Source of the DNA: Asterias amurensis
Taxonomy: Eukaryota; Echinodermata; Asteroidea; Forcipulatida; Asteriidae
Length of the DNA stretch: 64,000 nucleotides
Direction of reading: 5' to 3'
NCBI RefSeq assembly: GCF_032118995.1
Contig: NC_092651.1
Location: forward strand, 9,821,285 to 9,885,284
Shown here: piece by piece, positions 23,440 to 33,688 of the stretch
How the letters are laid out: every line of letters starts with the position of its first letter
Position numbering within the stretch: position 1 is the first letter of the stretch
Position numbers and translations under genes: made by a program
Notes under the pieces: model-generated
What the model saw: only the letters and a program-made list of their open reading frames with translations
What the model was told of the DNA's origin: nothing
Database searches by the model: none

Positions 23440-24600
23440 GTCATCTCAGATTTGGTAAGGTCAGAAAACATGGGCTAACTTTTCCTTCCACAGCATGTCC
23501 TAAGGGCTAACTTCTCCTTCCACAGCATGTCACAAGGGCTAACTTTTTGTGTAACCCTCTGATTTGTTCAGGGTCAGGTAGTGTCACAAGGGCTAACTTT
23601 TCTCTCCACAGCATATGTCACAAGGGCTTACCTTTCCTTTACACAGTATGTTACAAGGGCTAACTTTCCCTTCCACTCTCAGATTTGGTAAGGTCAGATA
23701 ACGTCACAAGGGCTAACTTTTCTCTTCACAGCATGTCACAAGGGCTAACTTTTCTTTTCACAGCAGGTCACAAGAGCTAACTTTTCCCTTCACTCTCAGA
23801 TTTGATGAGGTCAGGTAATGATCACAAGGGCTAACTTTTCTTTCCACAGCAGGTCACAAGAGCTAACTTTTCCCTTCACTCTCAGATTTGTTTAGGTCAG
23901 GTAACGTCGAAAGGGCTAACTCTTCTTTTTACAGTATGTCATAAGGGCTAACTTTTCCTTCCATTCTCAGATTTGGTGAGGTCAGGTAACATCACAAGGG
24001 CTAACTTTTCCTTCCAATCTCAGATTTGGTGAGGTCAAGTATTGGCACAAGGGCTAATTTCCCTCCACAGTATGTCATACGGGCTAAATTTTCTTCCACT
24101 TTCAGATTTGGTGAGGTCAGGTAACGACACAGGGCTAACCATCTCTCCACAGCATGTCACAAGGGCTAACCTTTCCTTCCACAGTATGTCATAAGGGCTA
24201 ACTTTTCCTTTTACTCTCAGATTTGGTGAGGTCAGGTTTTGTCACAAGGGCCAATTTTTCCCTCCACTCTCAGATTTGTTAAGGTCCAGAAACGTCAAAG
24301 AGGGCTAACCTTTCCTTCTACTCTCAGATTTGTTGAGGTCAGGTAATGGCGCAAAGGCTAACTTTTCTCTCCACAGCATGTCACAAGGGCTATCTTTTCC
24401 TTTTCTCGGTCAGATTTATTAAGGTCCAGTAACGTCAAAGAGGGCTATTTTTTCTCTTCACAGCATGTCACAAGGGCTAACTTTTCCTTCCACAGCATGT
24501 CACAATGGCTAACTTTTCCTTCCACTCTCAGATTTGTTAAGGTCAGGTACTACGCTAACGTCACAAGGGCTAACTTTTCCTTTCACAGCATGCTAACACC
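23440..24600 (+). repeat. Minisatellite of splice-acceptor-like units
   Basis: About 1.1 kb of imperfect tandem units built from two modules: gtcacaagggctaacttttc with cttccacagcatgt, and ctctcagatttggtgaggtc with aggtaacg. The first module is a textbook polypyrimidine-CAG; the second ends in a donor-like aggtaa. Confidence 0.88.
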
Positions 24601-24839
24601 CCTTTTCTTCTAGAATTTCTTTATAGCTTTTAAGATACATGAAGAAGTGTCTTAAGCCAAAACATCAATCAGAGGAGGCTGGAAAGTGGGTTCAAGAGAG
24701 GAGCGCACTACATGAGGTATAGTGAGTGCAGAAAGGACAGGTAACACAAAACTCTTTGTTGATAAAGGTGCTGTCCTTTTTCTTCTCTTGATGTCTTTTT
24801 CATTTATTGAGCATCATGACTGGTTGAATGTATTCTAAA

Positions 24840-25100
24840 TTGGGTTCAAGTCCCGGTCTTGACACTTGTAAGACGTAAAGCTGTAGGTCCCATGTGTTGT
24901 CCAATGCAATAACACTAATGCCTACACTAAGAGAAGGGGTCTGCCTCTGTGTTTATTGCAGTGCGGCTGCTTAATGTGCACAGCCCCCTTTGTACCCGTA
25001 TTAGGAGCTAATATCTCATAATGTCTTAAAAAGTTTTTGTTTGTACAAGTGCCTTGAGTACCTTACTGGTCGGGGATACATGCTGTTTAATAACTGGAGT
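24840..25100 (+). mobile_element. tRNA-derived SINE fragment
   Basis: Box-B-like gggttcaagtcccggtcttg, then a SINE body (gtgcggctgcttaatgtgca, aagtgccttgagtacctta) ending near aactggagtattatca. Confidence 0.6.
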
Positions 25101-25524
25101 ATTATCATCTCGGCTTTAAAAACACTTGGGAAATCATTAGGAATTTAAATAGATCCTTCAGGAATTGAACCATCTTGATCTATCACACAGTGAAACAGTC
25201 AGACTTTCAAAAAGTAACAAAGTCAAACATATTGACCTATAAACTGCGATTTTATCTGAAATTAAATCAAGTTTGAAATGATTCAATTCTTCCTCAAGAT
25301 AAAACACCCAAACTGCATATGTTGAACTTTTCTTTCTTATCTTTTTTCCTGTGTAAAAACTGGTCAGCTCAAGTTGCAGTGATGTGCATCTGCCAGTGAA
25401 CGTGTGCGTGTTCAAGAATCAACAACTTCACAAAGAGGCCATGTTCAAGTTTGACTGATGTCCAGTTTTATAGCAGTGAATCAAGGTAATTGATAAATGA
25501 TTATTCATAAATACCTCAGTTTCA

Positions 25525-26045
25525 CTATTCCTATTGGTGGAGAGCGCGTCACGTGGGTGTGTATAAACCTTTGTTTATGACCAGTAAAAAGTGTTAAAAA
25601 CATGGGCGTGACACATGAGCTTGCACCTGTGCTTATAAGACAGTTTCTTCATTCCTATTGGTCGAGAGCAACGGCCGGGACAGTTGTGCCACATCACACG
25701 ATACGCGCACAGCATTCCCTCATAAGAAGTTGTTTACCCGAGGGCGGCTGAGGGCCTTACCAGCTGGAGGGGTGTTGTGTTGAAAGAAATCATCAAACAG
25801 TTATAATTTTTGCATTTATTTTACTTTTTGACCAAAAGTGTGAATTTTTTTGACCGAAAAGGTATTTATGAATGGGAATCAAAGTGTGTTGAATCGGTAT
25901 TCAACCTGTGGTTTAAACCCACCGAGCATGGTTGTTGATAATTTACCTCGACTTCGTCTCGCTAAAATTATCATGAACCAGGCCTCATTGGGTTTAAACC
26001 ACTAGTTGAAAACCTCTTCACCACACATTGATTCCCTTATTTATG
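25525..26045 (+). mobile_element. About 520-bp dispersed repeat, copy 1
   Basis: Matches 48485-49015 in the opposite orientation. Shared blocks: cattcctattggtcgagagc, gtttacccgagggcggc, cacccctccagct type, and the near-palindrome around ctcgacttcgtctcg. Family not identified. Confidence 0.85.
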
Positions 26046-26175
26046 ATCGTAAATGATCCAAAGAGCAAACTGAATTGACACTACTTAAAGCACTTGATAC
26101 ATGGCGTGTCATGGCTGAGGGGTCAAGTGCACTGAACTAGGTGTTTTCTATCACATATATTCTATTCATATAAAT

Positions 26176-26673
26176 TGCTCTTAAAACAAAAAGTAGCTCA
26201 GCACAACCAACATTAACCCACCAGAATAAGGTTACCATCCAAATTACCATGTTAAAAAAAACATTCTGTGACTTGGGTATCCTGCCTTTTTCTGCTTAGC
26301 AGAATGTCTTTGAGCAAGATTTTCTGCTTAAAGGCACTTGACACTATTGGTGATTACTCAACATAACTTGCAGCATAAAAACTAACTTGTTAACGATAGT
26401 AGTTTTCGAGAAAGAAGTAATTTTCCACTCAAATATTGGAATTTGATTTCAAGATTGAGGTCTTGAAATCAAGCATCTGAAAGCACACAACTTCATGTGA
26501 CAAGGGTGTTTTTTGTTCATTAATATCTCGCAACTTCGACTTCCAATTGAGTTCAGATTTTTCACAGGTCTGTTATTTTGTGTATATGTTGAGATACAAC
26601 AAGTGAGAAGACTCGTCTTTGACAACTACCAAAAGTGTCCCGTGTCTTTAAGCAGCTCTATGAAATTGGGCCC
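26176..26673. mobile_element. GGGCCCAATTTCAT-type MITE carrying a nested TTAA MITE
   Basis: The right end agcagctctatgaaattggg is continuous with a left part containing gcttagcaga and ttttctgcttaa; 26328-26651 is a TTAA MITE inserted in the terminal cttaag. Confidence 0.7.
26328..26651. mobile_element. TTAA MITE, GGCAGTGGACACTATTGG family (nested)
   Basis: TTAA at both boundaries; termini aggcacttgacactattggt and accaaaagtgtcccgtgtct. Shorter than its sisters, with an internal deletion in the left half. Confidence 0.85.
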
Positions 26674-26827
26674 GGGACTTCAGTTTCTATCCACTGGTCT
26701 CTTTGTTTTTTGATTCCTAGTACTTCCAGACATTTTCATTGGGGGGGGGGGGGTTGCAAGCAGGCCCAAAGACATAAATTCGGCTGTGAAGGTGTGTTGA
26801 AACTTTTAAAAGTTTAAGTGTAACTAA

Positions 26828-27032
26828 GATGGTTTGTGCTAACACCATGTGGATATCTCCTTTGTTCTAAAAAGAACCGGTGGTTAAAAAACTCAATGTT
26901 GTGATCAGGATGCTTTGAAGACAGTCGGAGCATATACTGCGATCCAAACGTTGACTTGTTAACCACCGGTTCTTTTCAGAACCAACTCTACTCAAAAAGA
27001 GATATCCACATGGTGTTACCGCAAAAACCATT
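26828..27032. mobile_element. Foldback MITE with gatatccacatggtgtta arms
   Basis: tggtttgtgctaacaccatg and gaaccggtggttaa on the left are inverted on the right (ttaaccaccggttc, catggtgttaccgcaaaaac). Confidence 0.85.
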
Positions 27033-27310
27033 TATTTATGCCTTTTTCATACCGGTATGTCCTGATGGGATCTCTCTCTGTCATAATATTCAAGTAACTA
27101 GTCCCTCATATTCTGGAGTTATTTTGCAACACAAAATTAAACATAATGTGAGCGAAAACCCTGGTAAAGTTTAGACTGTTTACCCCCCCCCCCCCCCCCC
27201 CATACATTGAAACAGAAATACAAACTAAAAACAACAACAAACTTTATTGTTTAAAAACCAGGACTGGACTTGGAAACTTTGTAATGGCAATTTGTTTTGT
27301 TCACCTGCAG

Positions 27311-27360
27311 ATCTCGAAGAGGAGCCCGCTACAAAGTACTACAACTACAAACACTGGTGA
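27311..27360 (+). CDS. Possible terminal coding exon of an unrecognised gene
   Basis: After an excellent acceptor (tttgttttgttcacctgcag), the frame with one borrowed base reads DLEEEPATKYYNYKHW and stops at TGA 27358-27360. The short segment is much richer in G/C at third positions than the flanking DNA, which suggests real coding sequence. No middle exons can be joined to it with confidence and I do not recognise the protein. It could be the end of a gene starting near 18070. Confidence 0.28.
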
Positions 27361-27970
27361 TCATCGTTAGCTGGACCATAGGGGTGCCCTCTGTGCAAGA
27401 AAATCAGAACCATGTAAAAATACAGTTGGGACGAAACCCAAGGAAACAACATTTGATTTTTACATTTCCATAGGGCTTTCGTCGCAAAACAGCATAAATA
27501 CATAAATTTTGTAACTTTTTTGTAACTTTGATGCCAAAAATTACACAGGTTTTTTATTTTATGCTTAATTTGTTTGGATACACCAAAAATGAGGATACTG
27601 GTCTTTGGCATTTACCAATGTATACCCTGCATTTAAAGGACGATAATACTTGTTCATGCAACTCAAGGTGTACACTGACTGTAGTTATGTTTCATCAATG
27701 ATCACCTGCCCGGAATGAATACACCCAAAATGGCACTTGTTAATTGTGGTAGTTTGGATGGATACAAATCTCAAAATGTTCTTTATGTGCCTTGTTGCTT
27801 TAAGCCAAAACCCAACAAATTTTTAGGCTTACTTGGTTACCATCCAAAACAGCATGTCACACTCTGTGAAACTGGTGTCCTGCTTATTTTTAATAAATTT
27901 TAATAAGTATAATAACAATAATAATAATTTCATAATTTTTTGTAAGTTTAAAGTTGGATGGTGCTACAAT

Positions 27971-28485
27971 AAAGAACAAAAAAAGTATGCAATAACAACT
28001 GATTTTAGTGCTTTCATTTCATATTCGTAATTATATTGGAACTGATTTCTGTTAAAAATTTCAATAGTGATGCAATGTGATTGTTCAAAATCATCTTCAA
28101 ATAGAAAGTTACAGACTTTGAATGCACTGCAATTAAAGGAACACGTTGCCTTGGATCGGACGAGTTGGTCAAAACAAAAGCGTTTGTAACCGTTTTTTAT
28201 AAAATGCATATGGTTGGAAAGCTATTTTAAAGAACAAAAAAAGTATGCAATAACAACTGATTTTAGTGCTTTCATTTCATATTCGTAATTATATTGGAAC
28301 TGATTTCTGTTAAAAATTTCAATAGTGATGCAATGTGATTGTTCAAAATCATCTTCAAATAGAAAGTTACAGACTTTGAATGCACTGCAATTAAAGGAAC
28401 ACGTTGCCTTGGATCGGACGAGTTGGTCAAAACAAAAGCGTTTGTAACCGTTTTTTATAAAATGCATATGGTTGGAAAGCTATTT
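27971..28485 (+). repeat. 258-bp tandem duplication including a MITE end
   Basis: 27971-28227 and 28229-28485 are essentially identical, including 95 bp of the AGGAACACG element's left end (28133-28228 and 28391 onwards). Confidence 0.92.
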
Positions 28486-28779
28486 TAAAAGTAGAATACA
28501 ATGATCCACACAAGTTTGCCTCGAAATTGCGTGGTTTTCCTTCTACTGTGCGAACTTACATGGTCGGCCATTTATGGGAGTCAAAATTTTGACCCCCATA
28601 AATGGCCGACGTGTTAGTCGACGAGGTAAAAGGAAAACCACGCAATTTCGAGGCATGTTTTTGTGGATCATTGTATTCTACTTTTACAACATCTTTCTAC
28701 CATATGCATTTTATAAAAAACGGTTACAAACGCTTTTCAAAGACCAACTCGACCGATCCAAGGCAACGTGTTCCTTTAA
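28391..28779. mobile_element. TTAA foldback MITE, AGGAACACGTTGCC family
   Basis: TTAA at 28391-28394 and 28776-28779; full-length hairpin element matching 20487-20877. Confidence 0.92.
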
Positions 28780-29329
28780 TCACCTTTTTTTGTCTCAAAA
28801 TAAAGTTTTACATGCAAAAGTTCATTTTGAGTACACAACCACAAAATTAGCAACAGCTCTTTTCGATCTAAATAAAGGAGTGTTATTGTTTCGTGTCACC
28901 AGAATATTTCCACCCTAAAACAAAGAAAAGCAAGTTTGTTCAAATTTGCTTGAACCAATTTCCACTATTTCTCATTTTAACATTTTGTTATAACTTTTCT
29001 TTGTTGTTACAAAGGCCAAAGGGCACAAGCCCTTACTACCAGTCACCCATGTTTGTTTTTGGTTTTTTTAAAGGGAGGGTTAACCTCTCTTTAATTACTC
29101 AACAAATTAAGGACCATGGTAAATTTCTTTTTAAGAAGTACTGCAGTTATTGATAAAGTAGAACATTATTTGAGAAACAACTCCCTTCAAAGAAATGTGG
29201 TTTAAGAGTAGAGAGGGATTCAAAACATTTGAATCTGAGAAACATTTCTGTATGAAGTGTTTCTCAGATTGAACCTGCAAAGGCAGAAATGTAAGATTCT
29301 TGTAATTTATTTAATGGAGCGTTATTTGT

Positions 29330-29590
29330 GGGGGTGTCGTGGCCGAGCAGTTAAGAGCATCGGACTTGAGTTCTGGTGGTTAAGTCATCGGGATGTGGGT
29401 TCAAATCCCGTTCGTAACACTTTTGTCCTGAGCAAGACACTTAACCATTGCGTCTCTCCACCCAGGGGTAAAATGGGTACCTGTAAGGGGGCAGAGATGG
29501 TTGATCTGAATGATTAGCTTGGAAGGCGGTAACTCACAGCACCGGCTGTATACTCCCCATGGAGAAGCGATGGTTTAGGGAAGGAAAAAT
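29330..29590 (+). mobile_element. tRNA-derived SINE, plus strand
   Basis: Head tcgtggccgagcagttaaga with box B gtgggttcaaatcccg, then a SINE body (gagcaagacacttaaccatt, gtatactccccatgga). A second box-B-like gggttcgactcccacc lies at 29685. Confidence 0.82.
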
Positions 29591-29870
29591 AATGATGGTC
29601 CAGTGACTGGGGGTTATAATTTCAGAATCGCTTTGATGCGCCCTTTGTATTCTATTACTTTGTTCCAACTTATCCAAGGATGTGGGTTCGACTCCCACCC
29701 GAGTAATTTTTATGCCTGTATTGTTTCACAGAGCTTGGAAAATTCATTAGGCCTATCCCCAATGCAAATTTCAACCCATTGTTTTTTTGTTTTTTTGTTT
29801 TTTGGAGGGGGGGGTGGCGGTTGTTGTGCAATTCATTGCAACTATGAACAAAACAAAACTAATTTTACAT

Positions 29871-30078
29871 GACCGTTAATAAAACTACACTAAATATATT
29901 TTATGGTGGCGCTATATAAGAGGACCGTTAACAAAACTAAACCAATTTTATCTTATGGTGGCGCTATTTAAGAGGACCGTTAATAAAACTAAACTAATTA
30001 TATTTTATGGTGGCGCTATTTAAGAGGACCGTTAGCAAAACTAAACTAATTTTACCTTATGGTGGCGCTATTTAAGGG
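29871..30078 (+). repeat. Four-copy 52-bp tandem repeat
   Basis: Units start gaccgttaataaaactaaac and end tggtggcgctatttaagag. Each contains a conserved GGCGCTAT(T/A)TAAG box. Confidence 0.92.
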
Positions 30079-33004
30079 GGACCGTTTTTTGATCGGTTTT
30101 CAAGAGGCTGAAAGACACTAACGATTGTGTAGTGTATTCTTTGAATACTAAGCATTATTTGTCAATCAAGGCTAGTATTTCCTTGCCCTTCGTCATTGCG
30201 GGCACAGTTAATTGCACTTGGAGGTAAAAAAAAAAGACTAAAATTAGCTCGACGAAAATGTAAATCTCGAAATATGTAGTATAATGTTGTCTATAAAAAT
30301 CCACTTTGTGCATTGAAAAAAATAATGGATATAACTTTTAACCATTGGCCAAAATAATGAGAAAACAAAGTCACCGTGCATTGACCATTAAGTTTTAAGC
30401 CTAATTACCTAATGCTTTTGGCCTTGGATATAATTCTGCGCGGCCGTTTTAAAGTGGATTTTGAACGGGCATGTATAAATTATCGTGACTGTAATTAACA
30501 AATAATAAGCAAATGAATCGGCTCATCTATAATCAATCCGTCCCTAAACATCAAGAGGTGCAGTCTTACCCGTGTGTACATTTCTCTTCGGACGAACACA
30601 CAATTATAAATTGCCCTTCGTCACTGTGTGAGCCTACAGTTTATTGCAAATCGAGGGTATACCTTGCTAAATAAGAATTTTGCGTTTGCTTCAGACCTCT
30701 ACGAAACATGCCATGGCTGTTTAGATGAATATGTAGTAGTCCTCAAAATCCACTTTGTGGCTGAAAATCAAACCAAATAGATGTTGATTTCACCTTGTGC
30801 CCCAAAAAGTATAAGAAGACAAAGTCACACCTATAATATAGATACCACCTTATTACACCTGGTCACCCAATACCATTTTGGCCTTGGATATAATTCGACT
30901 AGTGTTTGAACAGGCAGCTATATTACAAACTAATAAACCCATTATAAACTTTAATCAATCCTCCCGGAAAATCAAGCGGCACAATCTTACCGATGTGTAC
31001 CTTTCTCTTAACCCTTTAGTCCCTGCACCGCCCGAGTTTGCTGAAATCCAATTTCTCAAGATTCTTGCAGTAAATTACTGGAATCGTAGTTCAAATTTTA
31101 AAAGATAGCCATGGCTTAATGTGTATGCACAATTTTGTACCCTTTCGGTAATATTTGTATAAAAGTACAAGTTCTCATGGGAACAATAAATGCCTCTCGT
31201 TAAATGGCTACGGTAATTTTTATGGCAAATATTTTTGAGCACGGATAAAATGAACACAATAGCTTTTCAAGGCTTTTGTCTGGCTCAGTGCTCATACTGA
31301 TTAAATGCGAAGGCGTTAATTCGTAAGAGCTAAATTGTTTCATCATCATTAGCTTCGACAAGTCAACTGTGAAGGGAGAATTAATAACAATCTATAAAAA
31401 CTAGATATGTTAACAAATGCGTAGACCTACTAGTGACTATCGAGTTTTCTTTTGATGTTCCTTTTTTTCTACAAACACAAGCTAGCGAGGTTTCCTCGTA
31501 CCGCATACAGTGTATCGCTATATGCGGCTGGGCGGTACAGTGGCTAAATGGTTAAGGCAAACACAATTAACTCGCGGGAGGACAATCGCAAATGTTTTAT
31601 GAAGCAGTTGCCATTGACCGGGATGGAAACGAATACGAAATGTCAGAGCCCATTTACAAACAGAAAACACTGCTTGATAAATTTCTTTGCTAAGCAAACG
31701 TTGAGTGGGGCACCAGTTGCCACAATGTAAACTTAATGAAGCTCTGGCTGGTAACCTGTTTCTGTTAAGCAATACTTTTCTGTGCTAAGCACGTTTGTTA
31801 TGCTTACAGGCTTTATGAAATCGGGCTCAGAATATTAAGAGAGGCTCGTTAATTTAATGTCTGTAATTGGATGGCCGAGCGCTGTCCACTTAACCTTCGC
31901 CTGTGTTTGCGTCCGGTAAGACCCATACATCAACCAAGTTGATCCTTGAATGAAGGGCGACTTTAATATTAATAGAGACTCTGCTTTGTAAATCTACAGG
32001 GAAATTAGAGTATCTCCCCGTGCTTTGCCAATTCTGCATTCATGGTCATAACAATACACCCCCTAAAAAAGCATAGACCCTAATAATAATAAAATAAATA
32101 AATAAATATTGCGTTCTTTCACTTAAAGTTAATTGTTAATTGAGTTTTTGTTATATATTTTTTCATCGTGGCAGGCCTAATATACGTTATTTTGCAAACA
32201 ATAGTTAATGGCCTGACCGTACCCGACCATAGCAGAGTCTTTCTCAAAGGCTAGATGACAACCCAGCAAACATGAAAATGCACACAACGGATGCACTTGT
32301 TTTGATGGGCAACATAATCCGATATAGATTGCGGAAGCTAATTATGTTGGCGCCAAGACGCTTCAATTTAAGGGAAAGACACTTTTATTTTTAAAATATT
32401 AATAATGTCGAAAAGGGTCTACAGAAAATGTGTGTACCGGCTGGTCAGCTGTGTACACTTGGGATCTATCCTTATCCGAATTTCTCCACATGAATACGTT
32501 GAATTTCAACACGTTTTTGTGAAGATGTTTCGCATAAAAGTCTTTTGTTAGGTAACACGTAAAATGATGTATTTAGATCCATTCAGATGGTGTTTAATAT
32601 TTTGCTGGTTGTTTTTATATTAAAAAATATTCGCCACTCCAGGCACGTTGCCATCAAATCCATTAAGTACATGCAATACCACAGATAATAATAATTTTAC
32701 TAATCGTTTTCTGCATGAGCTATATCCACAGAAGGCGGGGTGAAATCTTTCGATGAATCCCCAGAGGCAGTATTGTTTAATGGGCAAAACAAAAAATCAG
32801 TTCGAAGAAATGCACTCATTAACTGCGAGTGTGTACCATCATTCATTACTGCCTTGGTCTCATACGGCTGATCAATCAACCGTTGGTTGAATCAACGTTA
32901 GGTACCTTTGATAATAGCGGATTATGGGCATGGGCTAACGGTAAATCTACATCGACGGCGCCGCAGTGTACTTAATACGACCATCGGAGATGTTGGCAAC
33001 AGCA
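30079..33004. other. Intergenic region upstream of the channel gene
   Basis: AT-rich, low in recognisable repeats apart from a SINE head fragment (31525-31560) and a gcttaagca-type MITE (31651-31828). No gene seen. Promoter elements of the channel gene are probably near its right end. Confidence 0.5.
31651..31828. mobile_element. Degenerate GGGCCCAATTTCAT-type MITE
   Basis: gagcccatttacaaacaga and tttctttgctaagca on the left; gttaagcaatac and ggctttatgaaatcgggctc on the right. Confidence 0.6.
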
Positions 33005-33009
33005 ACTTG

Positions 33010-33130
33010 ACAATCGTCTTATATCGGGCTTTGGTACCGTCTCAACCGGGCTTTGGTACCGTCTCATACAAGCTTTGATACCGTCTCATACGGGCTTTGA
33101 AACGTCTCGAATATCGGTCTTTGATACCGT
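33010..33130 (+). repeat. About 23-bp tandem repeat just upstream of the channel start
   Basis: Five imperfect units of cgggctttggtaccgtctca end 16 bases before the ATG at 33146. If the 5' UTR covers them they would be transcribed. Confidence 0.85.
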
Positions 33131-33145
33131 AAACGATGCCCAACG

Positions 33146-33637
33146 ATGTATGACAACGGGCCGGTAGAAGGAGCAAGAACGTCAGCGGGGGAGCGCGAGT
33201 CTCACGACGGTATAACCCTGGCCACGATGAGTGGCGTTTCTCGGACCGAGGGGCCGTCGAAGAATCAAGATGATGGCAGTCATAAAGTCAAAACCATCAG
33301 GGAGGAAATTAAACGCTTTGGGGATGATACCACGTTCCACGGTGTACGACTTGCCACAGATTACAAAGTTAATCGATACAGAAGGTAATTGCTCATCGAT
33401 TTTATAGTATGTTTTTACAAAACAGGGTTTCTTTTTACCCAAATTTGGTCTTGGAGTAGACCCAGTAACTGGGGCGCTGTACTCCTTTTCAACAATTTTT
33501 GACTTCATCTGTCGTACTAGCTAGTACGACAGATGAAGTCAAAAATTGTTGTACGACAGATGAAGTCAAAAATTGTTGAAAAGGAGTACAGCGCCCCAGT
33601 TACTGGGTCTAGTCTTGGAGTATCCCCCCCCCCCCCC

Positions 33638-33688
<51 letters not shown>

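Larger units (their letters stand above)
18103..27310. other. Repeat-rich stretch without a confident gene
   Basis: Holds TTAA MITEs (19179-19567, 20487-20877), a 1.1-kb minisatellite (23440-24600), SINE and foldback copies (24840-27032), and only weak exon candidates (21860-21998, 23049-23162). Confidence 0.5.
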
